Assembly (NCBI GenBank): GCA_016202645.1
Contig: JACQOF010000146.1
Span: forward strand, 1 to 64,000
Length of the DNA: 64,000 nucleotides
Reading direction: 5' to 3'
Source of the DNA: a bacterium
GTDB taxonomy: Bacteria > Lindowbacteria > 2-12-FULL-62-27
Below the pieces are notes generated by a model. That model had not been told where the DNA came from and did no database searches. It saw only the letters and a list, made by a program, of their open reading frames with translations. This document shows positions 9,257 through 17,404 of the stretch, piece by piece; position 1 is the first letter of the stretch, and each line of letters opens with the position of its first letter. A program made the position numbers and the translations under genes.

Positions 9257-12200
9257 TTATCGAATGGACTTTCGTATTTTTTGCGCCTGGGCGGCCTCTT
9301 TGGACCCCGGATACCTTTTGGTCATCTCCTGAATGGCGGCCATGGCTTTGTCCTTTTCTCCCAGATCAAGCCGGATGCGGATGATGCCCAGAAGCGCCGC
9401 CGGCGCGATGCCGCGGTTTTCTTCGGGAGGATAGAGGTCCAACACATTGTAATAGGCGATCAGCGCTTTTTCAGGACGATCGCTCTCCGCCTCCAGCCGG
9501 CCCAGCCGATACTGGGATTCGACGGCCAGGAGCCCGCTGTAGGTGGCCAGTTTGCCTAGAATAAGCCGGGCCTTGGGGATCTCCCTGGTCTGAATCAGCG
9601 ATTCGGCGTAAATCCGGCTGACCGGGGGCTGCATGCCCACAGCTGCGACCGCGTCGAGATGCCGGACCGCCTCCGCATGATTTCCCGCCCGATGCGCCAG
9701 CCACCCGAGCGCCAGATGATGCTCGATCTCGGAACCGTCCGGCGGCGTCTGGCCAGACAGGAATTGGAGGCCGGCCGCGTCTTCCCGCTCCACGTAAATT
9801 CCCGCTAGCCACTTGAACAACAACCGCCGCGCGTCCGGCGAGAGGTTCGTCCGCAGGTCCCAGGCTTGCCGCAGGAGCGGTTCGGCCCGCCGGTAATTTC
9901 TTTTTGCGGATTCGTACTCTCCGAGTTTTAGCGATGCCCACGCCGTAAAAAAAGTGTCCGGCGATCTGGATTGGACCAGCGCCGAAAAATCCCGCATGGC
10001 TTTGTCCGTGTCGCCCAGGGCCAATTTGGCCACGGCGCCGTGGTATTGGACGACGGCGTCGAAAAATTTGGGATGCGGCTCCAGCTCCCGAACCAGCCCA
10101 ACGGCATCCGGATGGCGGTTTTCGGTTACCGCGTCCACCACCAGTTTGCGTGAGGCGGCCCGGACCCGGTCTGGATCGAGGCTGGATCGGAGAAGTTCGC
10201 CGAGAAATCGGCGGCCCCGTTCGCCGCGGACATCGGCGAGGACCATTCGGCGGTCCAGGGCCTGATCCTTAACGGCGGCGCCGGCCGCCGGATCGTTGAT
10301 GATTTGCTTGTACATCTCATCGGCACGCCCGGTTTGACCCAGATCCTCCTGGAGAGACGCCAGCGCCAGCCTCGCCTCGGTTTTTTTATCGCCGCCCACT
10401 CCAGTCGCCGCCAGAAGTCGCTCAAGGGCGCCCGATGCCTTCGCCTTATCGCCGGATGCCAGGGCGGCCGACGCGTACACCTCCATGGCTTTTCGTTGAT
10501 GGGGTTCCGACGCCAGCCGGCCGCCAAAGGCTTCATAAAATCGAACGGCTTCCCGATGCAGGCCGGCCCGATGAACGGCCGCGATACCGAATATCACCGC
10601 TTCCTCATAGAAGGGAAGTCCGGCGCCTTTTTGAAGCACCTCATCGATATGCGGCAGAATTGATCCGGTGTCACCGCGGTCCAGGAGCAGTCCCGCAAGA
10701 CGATATTTGGCGGACAGACTTACTTCCGTATCGGCGGACCGGATGAGCCGCTGATAAATATCTTCCGCGCCGTTCCGGCCCAGCTTCAGGAGGCACTCCG
10801 CCTTGTAAAAATCAGCCCGGTCCGCCGCCGGCGGACTGAACTGCGCCGGATCAACTCCATCGAGCGCGGCCAGGGCCAGATCATGGCGTTCGATGGACAA
10901 GGCGGCTTGAATCGCGGCCAGCACCAGATCCGGATCGGTCCCGTATTGCCGGAGATGCCGGACAGACTGATCATAGTGTTCTTGAGGATCGCCGCGCCGT
11001 TCCGCGATCCGGACGCGCAGTCTCGACGACTCCCGGGCAAGGCGGTGATTCGGCATTTTGTCGAGCCGGTCGAGTTTTTCCCGCGCATCGTCCAGCCGAT
11101 CCATGGCAAGATACAGCTTCGCGGCCGCCAGGGCGGCGTTGGGCGCCAGAAGACCCTCCGAGGTTGTGCTCAAGTACGACTCGAACCGGTCCACGGCCTT
11201 ATCCGATTGATTCAGTTTTGTGTGGCAGAGTCCCTGCGCGTAGACTGCTTCCCAGGCCCACGCCGATCCGGGAAAGCCTTCTTCCGCCTGGAGGTAAAAT
11301 TTCAGGGCCGCATCAAATTGGAGTCGATTGTAGAGGCAGTCCGCATATCTCAGCGCCGATTCAGCGCGAAGTTCGGTGTCGGCATTCGCCGGCATCCGCT
11401 TAAAAATATCCGCGGCCTGCGCGTACTGCTCCTCCTTGAACCAGGTCATCCCAACCCGGTAGAGAATATGCGCCAGCGCCGCGGGATCCCGGACGGCCTT
11501 CGCATGCTTCTCGTGCAATCTTTTCAAATCGGCGCTTCGCTCGGAACGATAGTAAAGGTCTGAAAGGACGAGGACGGTTTTGTCCAGAATCACGCGGTCG
11601 GCCGCGCTGTCTTGAAAAATCCGGGACAACGTCTTCTCGGCGACGTCGGGACGATTCAGCAGCATCTCGACGTATCCCATGTTGTAGAGCAGGGCGGGGT
11701 GGTCCCTCAGCGCCGATTCGGATTCCACCGTTTTCAGAAGGACATTCCGGGCGCCCGGATAATCCTGACGGGTCACTTTGGTCGATACGAGATTGTCGAT
11801 GGCTGCAAAATAGAGGGTGTTTTTCCGGGGATCGCCCGGAACATATCGGGCCTGCGTCAATGCGCTCCCGAACCGGCTCTCGGCTTCCTCCCAGCGGGCT
11901 TCTTCAAAGGCCAAAACGCCCAGACTGAAATGGGCGTCCATCCTCCATTTTCCGGAGGGAAATCGATTCAAATATTCCAAATAATCCCGCCGGGCGGCGG
12001 TTGGATCTTTCTCGGCCTGGGCCAATCGGGCCTGCCAGAAAAGGATGTCCGAGGCCCACAGAGCCGCGTCCGACCGAACCGCCGGCCTTTGAAGCAGATC
12101 CTGAAACATCCGCCGCGCATCCGTGTGCCTTTGGCCTTCATAGGCCGCCAGCATGCCGTAAAAAAGAATCCGGTCGAGGGACGTGTCCGACCCCGGCAGC

Positions 12201-14011
12201 GCGGAACCTGCCCGCCGCGCGCGGTCCAGGGCTTCATCATAAAGTCCGGCATCAAAGAAGGACACTACGACAAATTGAAAACTTTGGCCGGCGGCAAGTC
12301 TCTGAAGCAGCGCGTCGGCCTGCCGTACCGCCTCCGCCGGATCGCGCTTCAGAAAACTTTCGATCAGATGGGTGTGGGCCCTGTGGATCAGATCCGGTTC
12401 CCGGGCCAGTTTGGATGCTTGGAGGTAGCGCTGGCGCGCCGCATCCGGCTGCTCCGCGGCGGCGAGAATGTCTCCCATGAGAATCAGCCCGGAGGCGCGG
12501 GCCTGCGTATCCACAGACGGCAACGCCAGCAACCGGTCCAACAGGGATTTGGCGCGGGCATGGTCGTTCAGCCTGAAATAAGCGAAAGCCGCGGCGTAAA
12601 ACGCCTCACGGGCATCCGCCGGGCCGGGCCTGCCCAACAGGCGTTCAAAGGCGCCCGCCGCCTCTTGGTACCGGCCCGTCGCCAGATACAGGTTCCCGTA
12701 AAACTCATCCAGTTTTGCGCCCAGGACCGGATCCGGCTTCGTGATCCGCCCGGCCGATTCGAGGGCCCGGGAATAATCTTTTAATTGAAATTGCGCCTGG
12801 GCCAGACTCAGGAGAACAATATTCCGCCGGTCCGGCTCAACACCGGATTCCAGGGCGGCCTGAAAGGAACGTCCCGCCTCTTCCGCGGAACCTTTCGCCA
12901 GAAAGACATGGCCTTTGAGATAATGGAGATCATAGGTTGGGCTTGTTACCCGGCTGAGGTGGTCCAGGGCGTTGTCCATTCTTTTTAGAAGAAATTCGCC
13001 TTCCGCCAGAAACAGGCAGGCCTCGTCCTGAATGGCGGTATCCTGCGAGCGATTCGCCAGATCCAACGCCCTTCGGGCGCGGCCGCCCGACGTGTCCGGC
13101 TGGCCGGCGCGGCGGGAAATGGCGGCCATGCGAAGCCACGCCCCGGCCTTCATTTTGACCGGGATGTGCGGCGTTTGGATCAGACGAAAAAATTCCTCCT
13201 CGGCCCGCGTGTCATTTCCCATGGACAAAAACGCCCAGGATTTGTTCCATTGCGCCGTGTCCGCCCAATTCCCGGCCGGCGTGTCCAAACCGATCACCCG
13301 GTCGTACCAGACGATGCTTTCGCCAAATTTTTTTTGCTTGAATAAAATGTCCCCGATCTCCAGCAACGCCTCCACGTGCCTGCGATGATCCGGCTCCCGG
13401 GTGAGAGGCATCAGGGCCTGGACTGCCTCCACCGGCCGGCCCGAACGGCCCAGAATGCCGCCCAGATCGTAGTGGGCATCCAGCCGGTGTTCCGGCCGCA
13501 ACTTCAGATTGCCGGTGACGGATTTCAAAACGTCCGCCGCCCGGTCCGATTCTCCAAGCCGGCCGTGGCACTCAGCGGCCAGAAGCAGGCTTTCGGCGAG
13601 GATGTCCATCTCCTCGCCGGCGTTTTGCGCTGCCGCCTGGAAATAATCGATCGCCGGCCGGAATTGCCCAAGTTGATAAGCCGCGTACCCGGCGCCGTAC
13701 TGGGCTCTCGAAAGAAACCGGAATTTCGGATGCTCCCGCACGATGCGGGCGTACAGATCGTACGACCGCGCATACTCGTTCAACCGGTCGTGCGTTTCAG
13801 CCAGCCAGTAGGTTGCCTCGACCACGCGCGGATCATTCGGGTAGGTGGCGGCGATCTCCTCGAAAACCAGTTTCGCGAGCCGGTATTCGCCGCGGTTGAA
13901 CAACGCAACTCCGGAATTGAATTCCCGCGGGGGAATCCGGTCCTCCGCGGCCGCTGGAGAAAGCAGGCACCAGAAAAAGAAAAGACACACAAGGACTCTG
14001 GAAGACCGCAT
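9257..14011 (-). CDS. Giant exported tetratricopeptide-repeat protein
   Basis: The 1584-aa protein has a clear signal peptide (VCLFFFWCLLSPAAAED, cleavage near residue 23). Helical repeats of about 34-36 residues with the TPR pattern fill nearly all the rest, for example FNRGEYRLAKLVFEEIAATYPNDP. The repeats continue to the C-terminus (IRLDLGEKDKAMAAIQEMTKRYPGSKEAAQA). No enzymatic domain is visible. TPR superhelices are protein-binding scaffolds. A periplasmic TPR protein next to an OmpA/Pal-type lipoprotein resembles the YbgF/CpoB position of the Tol-Pal system, but this protein is about six times larger. It starts directly after the OmpA gene stop and is followed after 3 nt by the small anchored protein. 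Confidence 0.85.
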   Translation of the reverse strand: MRSSRVLVCLFFFWCLLSPAAAEDRIPPREFNSGVALFNRGEYRLAKLVFEEIAATYPNDPRVVEATYWLAETHDRLNEYARSYDLYARIVREHPKFRFLSRAQYGAGYAAYQLGQFRPAIDYFQAAAQNAGEEMDILAESLLLAAECHGRLGESDRAADVLKSVTGNLKLRPEHRLDAHYDLGGILGRSGRPVEAVQALMPLTREPDHRRHVEALLEIGDILFKQKKFGESIVWYDRVIGLDTPAGNWADTAQWNKSWAFLSMGNDTRAEEEFFRLIQTPHIPVKMKAGAWLRMAAISRRAGQPDTSGGRARRALDLANRSQDTAIQDEACLFLAEGEFLLKRMDNALDHLSRVTSPTYDLHYLKGHVFLAKGSAEEAGRSFQAALESGVEPDRRNIVLLSLAQAQFQLKDYSRALESAGRITKPDPVLGAKLDEFYGNLYLATGRYQEAAGAFERLLGRPGPADAREAFYAAAFAYFRLNDHARAKSLLDRLLALPSVDTQARASGLILMGDILAAAEQPDAARQRYLQASKLAREPDLIHRAHTHLIESFLKRDPAEAVRQADALLQRLAAGQSFQFVVVSFFDAGLYDEALDRARRAGSALPGSDTSLDRILFYGMLAAYEGQRHTDARRMFQDLLQRPAVRSDAALWASDILFWQARLAQAEKDPTAARRDYLEYLNRFPSGKWRMDAHFSLGVLAFEEARWEEAESRFGSALTQARYVPGDPRKNTLYFAAIDNLVSTKVTRQDYPGARNVLLKTVESESALRDHPALLYNMGYVEMLLNRPDVAEKTLSRIFQDSAADRVILDKTVLVLSDLYYRSERSADLKRLHEKHAKAVRDPAALAHILYRVGMTWFKEEQYAQAADIFKRMPANADTELRAESALRYADCLYNRLQFDAALKFYLQAEEGFPGSAWAWEAVYAQGLCHTKLNQSDKAVDRFESYLSTTSEGLLAPNAALAAAKLYLAMDRLDDAREKLDRLDKMPNHRLARESSRLRVRIAERRGDPQEHYDQSVRHLRQYGTDPDLVLAAIQAALSIERHDLALAALDGVDPAQFSPPAADRADFYKAECLLKLGRNGAEDIYQRLIRSADTEVSLSAKYRLAGLLLDRGDTGSILPHIDEVLQKGAGLPFYEEAVIFGIAAVHRAGLHREAVRFYEAFGGRLASEPHQRKAMEVYASAALASGDKAKASGALERLLAATGVGGDKKTEARLALASLQEDLGQTGRADEMYKQIINDPAAGAAVKDQALDRRMVLADVRGERGRRFLGELLRSSLDPDRVRAASRKLVVDAVTENRHPDAVGLVRELEPHPKFFDAVVQYHGAVAKLALGDTDKAMRDFSALVQSRSPDTFFTAWASLKLGEYESAKRNYRRAEPLLRQAWDLRTNLSPDARRLLFKWLAGIYVEREDAAGLQFLSGQTPPDGSEIEHHLALGWLAHRAGNHAEAVRHLDAVAAVGMQPPVSRIYAESLIQTREIPKARLILGKLATYSGLLAVESQYRLGRLEAESDRPEKALIAYYNVLDLYPPEENRGIAPAALLGIIRIRLDLGEKDKAMAAIQEMTKRYPGSKEAAQAQKIRKSIR

Positions 14012-14608
14012 TTACCGCCCGCCCTCCACAACGATGAATTCGGTCCGCCGGTTCGCTCGACGGCCCTCCGGCGTCTGAAAGGACGCCACGGGTTTCGACA
14101 TCCCCCATCCAACCGCTTCCAGCCGGTTCGGCGCGATGCCGTGGGATTGGATCAGCCGGGTTTTCAGGGCCTCCGACCGGCGCCGGGAAAGTTCAAGATT
14201 ATAGGCTGGGGCGCCGTAGGAATCCGTGTGGCTTTCGATTCGAATTCGGAGAGATGGAAATGTCCGGAGCGTGTCGGCGACGGTATTCAAGATCGGCTTG
14301 ACCTCCTCCGGAATACCCTTGATGTTGACCCCAAAGTAAAGGATCGGAAACACCGGTTCGGCCGCGGCGCCGGCCTCAGCCGCATCCGAATCCGCGACCT
14401 CCGCCGGCCATCGATCGGAAATGTGACCCAGGTCGTATGTGCTCCGGGCGCCGCGATGGACATCATCCCGGCCGGTCGCAGTTGTTCTGTGGACGGCGGT
14501 GCAGGCGGACACACAAAAAATCATGGCCGAAAAAAGCGCCAAATATCCCGCGGTCACCAAGCTGATGCGGGGAAATTTGATTTGGCGACCATGCACGCAT
14601 AGAACCAC
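14012..14608 (-). CDS. OmpA/Pal-family peptidoglycan-binding lipoprotein
   Basis: A basic and hydrophobic leader ends in a lipobox-like CVSAC around residue 36, so the mature protein is probably a lipoprotein. The C-terminal ~105 residues form an OmpA-like peptidoglycan-binding domain. Its signature residues are SHTDSYGAPAYNLELSRRR, GIAPNRLEAVGWG and ANRRTEFIV, which include the conserved Asp and Arg that contact diaminopimelate. The longest reading starts at a GTG at 14608. A GTG four codons later (14596) gives a more normal signal peptide and lies just after a candidate -10 element. The gene heads the OmpA-TPR-small protein-TonB operon. Confidence 0.8.
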   Translation of the reverse strand: MVLCVHGRQIKFPRISLVTAGYLALFSAMIFCVSACTAVHRTTATGRDDVHRGARSTYDLGHISDRWPAEVADSDAAEAGAAAEPVFPILYFGVNIKGIPEEVKPILNTVADTLRTFPSLRIRIESHTDSYGAPAYNLELSRRRSEALKTRLIQSHGIAPNRLEAVGWGMSKPVASFQTPEGRRANRRTEFIVVEGGR

Positions 14609-14627
14609 AAACGCGCAGGGTGGTCAA
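14599..14627 (-). promoter_or_regulatory. Candidate promoter of the OmpA-TPR-TonB operon
   Basis: On the minus strand TTGACC (14627-14622) is separated by 17 nt from TTCTAT (14604-14599). The -10 lies beside or inside the earliest possible GTG codons of the OmpA gene, and no Shine-Dalgarno sequence is visible. The weak -10 makes this less certain than the other promoters in the window. Confidence 0.35.
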
Positions 14628-14665
14628 TGCCTGGGGTATTTCGGAAAGGGAGGGGGGTCCATCTA

Positions 14666-14695
14666 TTGATGATTTCCCGGCCCCCGTGGTACACC
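14666..14695 (+). promoter_or_regulatory. Promoter of the ATP-grasp gene, near-identical to the one at 17369
   Basis: TTGATG (14666-14671) and TACACC (14690-14695) are spaced by 18 nt, with TGG just before the -10 (extended -10). The -10 ends 6 nt before ATG 14702, which puts the expected transcription start on the A of the ATG. Spacer and flanks match the hydrolase promoter at 17369-17398 at most positions, including TCCCGGCC and CCGTG. This supports the start at 14702 and implies a leaderless mRNA. Confidence 0.65.
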
Positions 14696-14701
14696 GAAAG
14701 C

Positions 14702-16234
14702 ATGTCCAATCCGCTCGACAGTTTGTCCAGGCTCAGAAAGGCGGCCAGGGCCGGCGCGTGGTTCCGGGACGTGCGGCTCGTCTATCAGGGGTTTGGGCCG
14801 CTGGCCGCTCACATGTTTCATCATTTCATGCCCGTCTCCGGGATAGTCGCGAATTTTTACGGGGAGGACGTCCAGACTTACATCGAGAAGGGCTGGGGGA
14901 CGCCCGTGTTTTCGTATGAGGCGATGAAGGGCGTGCGGCATAATTCCGTGAATCTCTTCAACGATTATTTCTACAAGGACCACGGCGATGAGATCGCCCG
15001 GAAATTCAACAGGCTGGACGGGACGGTCTGCTTTGCGCCGTTCAATACGACTCCGGCTCTCCATGATTTTTTGTTTTCCCACGGCCGGCACTACCGTCTC
15101 CTGCAAAATCCCGTCATCGTCCAGAATTACTTCGACTACAAAGCCCGCCTCGCCTGGCGCGCAGCGGAGATCGGCATTCCGATTCCGCCCGAAAGCGAAG
15201 TGAGTCTCTTCGGCGAACTCGACTACAAGCGGCTCCGCGACCGGTACAAGGGCAGTTTCGTGATTCAGATTCCGCTGTCGACGGCCGGCAGCGGCACCGA
15301 TTTTGTCCATTCAGAGGATGACTTCAAGGAAATTTGCGAGCGCCGCCGGAAGGAGTTCGGGAAGATGTTCGAAAAAACACAGGTGAAAATCACGCCGTAC
15401 ATGGCCGGGCCAAGCCTGAACTGCACCGCCTGCGTGATCAACGGCGAGGTGGCGCTGTCCCAGCCCGACATCCAGATCGTCGGCGATCCGGCCATGGTCT
15501 CGACCGCCGGGCAGTACATCGGGTCGGATTTTTCACAGCACGCAATCCCCGCGCGCATCCGGAAACAAATCCTGGACGCGATGCTCAAAACCGGCCGGTG
15601 GATGGGCGCGCACGGGTATCGCGGGAATTTCGGCCTCGATTTCCTGACGACGACCGACAAGACCGGCCGGGTGGACGCCATCTACGTGAGCGAAATCAAC
15701 GCGCGTCTCGTCGGCGAGTCCCAGTACATGGCTGATTTCCAGGCGATGAAAAACGTCGTGCCCCTGACGTTTTTTCACCTCGCTGAATTTCTCGACCTCG
15801 ACATCAAACCCGCCTGGGTCCGCGCCTACAACCGCGCCCTGCCGGCGATCGAGGGATCAGCCCTGCTTGTCTACAACCGCCGGAAAGGAACCTTCCGAAG
15901 CCCCGGGAAACTCACGACCGGCATCTACCGGATGCGGGACGGCAGGCTCGAACGGATCCGCGACGGGTATCTTTTGTCCGAGACCAAATCCTCCGACGAG
16001 TTCGTCATCACCAACGGCACCCCTTGGAAAGACCTCGTGATCGGCCACCCCCGGTACGGCGACTCGGAAGTATTCCTCTGCTACATCATGACCCGCGAGA
16101 GCATTGTCGACCCGAAAAACTGGCGCCGGGTAAACGACAAATGGCGCGGCCTCACGGACATCGTCCGGGACGCGATCCATCTGGAGCCCTGCCCGTACCG
16201 ATCTCTGGCTGAAGAACGCTCATACGCGCCTTGA
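14702..16234 (+). CDS. ATP-grasp domain protein of unknown substrate
   Basis: The 510-aa product has the layout of ATP-grasp ligases. The N-terminal region extends to about residue 150. An ATP-binding part follows (GSFVIQIPLSTAGSGTDF, then VKITPYMAGPSLNCTA). The metal/phosphate site is GNFGLDFL...VSEINARLVGESQYM, which contains the Glu-x-Asn-x-Arg signature. These enzymes join a carboxylate to an amine or thiol through an acyl-phosphate, but the substrates here cannot be read from sequence. The start at 14702 is chosen because the promoter ends 6 nt upstream; ATG 14669, preceded by AGGGGGG, is an alternative. Its promoter is nearly the same as that of the two-domain hydrolase at 17405, so the two are probably co-expressed. 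The 3' end overlaps the convergent toxin gene by 15 nt. Confidence 0.75.
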   Translation: MSNPLDSLSRLRKAARAGAWFRDVRLVYQGFGPLAAHMFHHFMPVSGIVANFYGEDVQTYIEKGWGTPVFSYEAMKGVRHNSVNLFNDYFYKDHGDEIARKFNRLDGTVCFAPFNTTPALHDFLFSHGRHYRLLQNPVIVQNYFDYKARLAWRAAEIGIPIPPESEVSLFGELDYKRLRDRYKGSFVIQIPLSTAGSGTDFVHSEDDFKEICERRRKEFGKMFEKTQVKITPYMAGPSLNCTACVINGEVALSQPDIQIVGDPAMVSTAGQYIGSDFSQHAIPARIRKQILDAMLKTGRWMGAHGYRGNFGLDFLTTTDKTGRVDAIYVSEINARLVGESQYMADFQAMKNVVPLTFFHLAEFLDLDIKPAWVRAYNRALPAIEGSALLVYNRRKGTFRSPGKLTTGIYRMRDGRLERIRDGYLLSETKSSDEFVITNGTPWKDLVIGHPRYGDSEVFLCYIMTRESIVDPKNWRRVNDKWRGLTDIVRDAIHLEPCPYRSLAEERSYAP

Positions 16235-16906
16235 GGGTTTGACAGTCTGTCCCGCGGGCGATTCGGCGTCCGAATACGCCGCCTCAAGGTCCAGGACGAA
16301 TTGCCGGACATGTTTTTCGAAAAATCGTTTGATCGTCTCCCACTTCACGCCGGCGCCGATGTAGACGGGATCGGGAGACGCTTCGGCATCATCGAAGTAA
16401 ACAAGCGATTTTCCGACGGCCACGGTGGACAGCGCCGTTCCATATCTGGATTTGATGGTTTCAGCGATCTTTCCGAAAGGGATATTTTGCAGAATGAAGT
16501 AGAGGTCGACGAAGTCGCGTTTCGCGCCTCGTTGCGAGATCGCGGCCGCTTTCATCGAGGCGATGTCCAGAACGCCGGCGACTTTGACCCCCTCAAAAAC
16601 ATCCGTGTGAATAAAAGGATAAGGATACCGAAATAACGAAAATTTTGATCCTGGAAATGTCACGATGAATGTGTCGTCTCTGGCCAATTCGATTTCCGGG
16701 TCAAGTCCCAATTTCCCGACCTCCGCAAGAATCCGCCGCGCGTTGACTTTTTCAGGCGTGAAGAAATCAAAATCGAACGAGAATCTGTGCGCCAGCCGGA
16801 TCGCCAGAGCCGTGCCTCCGGCCAGGACGGCTCCGTGCCGCCGGGCAATCGGCGCAAGATTCCGAAAAAGCCGCAAGGCCCCGGCCGTCAGGCAGCGTCT
16901 ATCCAT
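16220..16906 (-). CDS. AbiEii/AbiGii-type nucleotidyltransferase toxin
   Basis: The 228-aa protein carries GGTALAIRLAHRFSFDFDFF near residues 31-50. That is the nucleotidyltransferase-fold signature of the AbiEii/AbiGii family (Gly-Gly-Thr/Ser, then Asp-x-Asp). Further along, DIASMKAAAISQRGAKRDFVDLYFI is also typical. Known members are toxins of type IV-like toxin-antitoxin pairs, or phage-abortive systems that modify tRNA. It overlaps the upstream small gene by 8 nt, the usual antitoxin-toxin order, and is read from the promoter at 17311. It lies between two genes that share a promoter motif, so the module looks inserted or nested there. Confidence 0.8.
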   Translation of the reverse strand: MDRRCLTAGALRLFRNLAPIARRHGAVLAGGTALAIRLAHRFSFDFDFFTPEKVNARRILAEVGKLGLDPEIELARDDTFIVTFPGSKFSLFRYPYPFIHTDVFEGVKVAGVLDIASMKAAAISQRGAKRDFVDLYFILQNIPFGKIAETIKSRYGTALSTVAVGKSLVYFDDAEASPDPVYIGAGVKWETIKRFFEKHVRQFVLDLEAAYSDAESPAGQTVKPSRRV

Positions 16907-17273
16907 CCAGCCACACCCGCCAAAAGTTTCTCGATATCGGAGAGATCGCGCGGGACTCGTCGTTTACCCGCCGGATCAAGTGCCCGGGGTAAACGCGGCA
17001 AATCCAGAGGAACGCCGAATAATTTCCAAGTTCCAGGATGCGCTCGATGACGTATTTGCGGTGCCGCCGCAGGTCGATCTTCCGGGAGTCGGTGTCCCAG
17101 AAGAACCGGCTGAACCGTTCCGGCACGGCTGCCGTCTCCCGGAACGCCGAAATTTGCGCGGCCACCGCCGGATCGCCCGCCCGGCCCAGATAGACATGCC
17201 GCACCCGGCGTCCCTCGCGGACGACCCGGTAGGCGTATTCGCGTTTGCCGATCCTGCGGATGAGAATGCTCAT
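16899..17273 (-). CDS. Putative antitoxin/partner of the AbiEii-type toxin
   Basis: The 124-aa basic protein begins MSILIRRIGKREYAYRVVRE and includes RKYVIERILELGNYSAFLWI, a pattern I associate with small genes encoded just upstream of AbiEii-type toxins. I cannot see a confident DNA-binding fold. The start is set at ATG 17273 because a near-consensus -10 (TATAAT) lies 9 nt upstream; a longer GTG reading at 17291 would encode the promoter itself. The last 8 nt overlap the toxin start. Neutralising the toxin and repressing its own promoter are inferences from gene order. Confidence 0.6.
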   Translation of the reverse strand: MSILIRRIGKREYAYRVVREGRRVRHVYLGRAGDPAVAAQISAFRETAAVPERFSRFFWDTDSRKIDLRRHRKYVIERILELGNYSAFLWICRVYPGHLIRRVNDESRAISPISRNFWRVWLDG

Positions 17274-17282
17274 GTTGGACCG

Positions 17283-17311
17283 ATTATACACTACAATGTT
17301 GTGTAAATCAA
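17283..17311 (-). promoter_or_regulatory. Strong promoter of the toxin-antitoxin pair with inverted repeat
   Basis: On the minus strand TTGATT (17311-17306), a 17-nt spacer and a perfect TATAAT (17288-17283) stand 9 nt before ATG 17273. An inverted repeat TACAC-N9-GTGTA (17287-17305) fills the spacer and touches the -10, a plausible autoregulatory operator. There is no Shine-Dalgarno sequence, so a leader of about 3 nt is predicted. Confidence 0.7.
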
Positions 17312-17368
17312 CGCCCTGGTCTTTTCTCTCTCCTCCGGCACGAATCCTCCCATCGCTCGATCGGGCTA

Positions 17369-17398
17369 TTGATGAAATCCCGGCCGCCGTGATACATC
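17369..17398 (+). promoter_or_regulatory. Promoter of the double hydrolase, near-identical to the one at 14666
   Basis: TTGATG (17369-17374) and TACATC (17393-17398) are 18 nt apart, with TGA before the -10. ATG 17405 lies 6 nt after the -10, so the transcript is predicted to be leaderless. The sequence is almost the same as the ATP-grasp promoter at 14666-14695, with identical spacing throughout. Confidence 0.65.
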
Positions 17399-17404
17399 AA
17401 AAAA

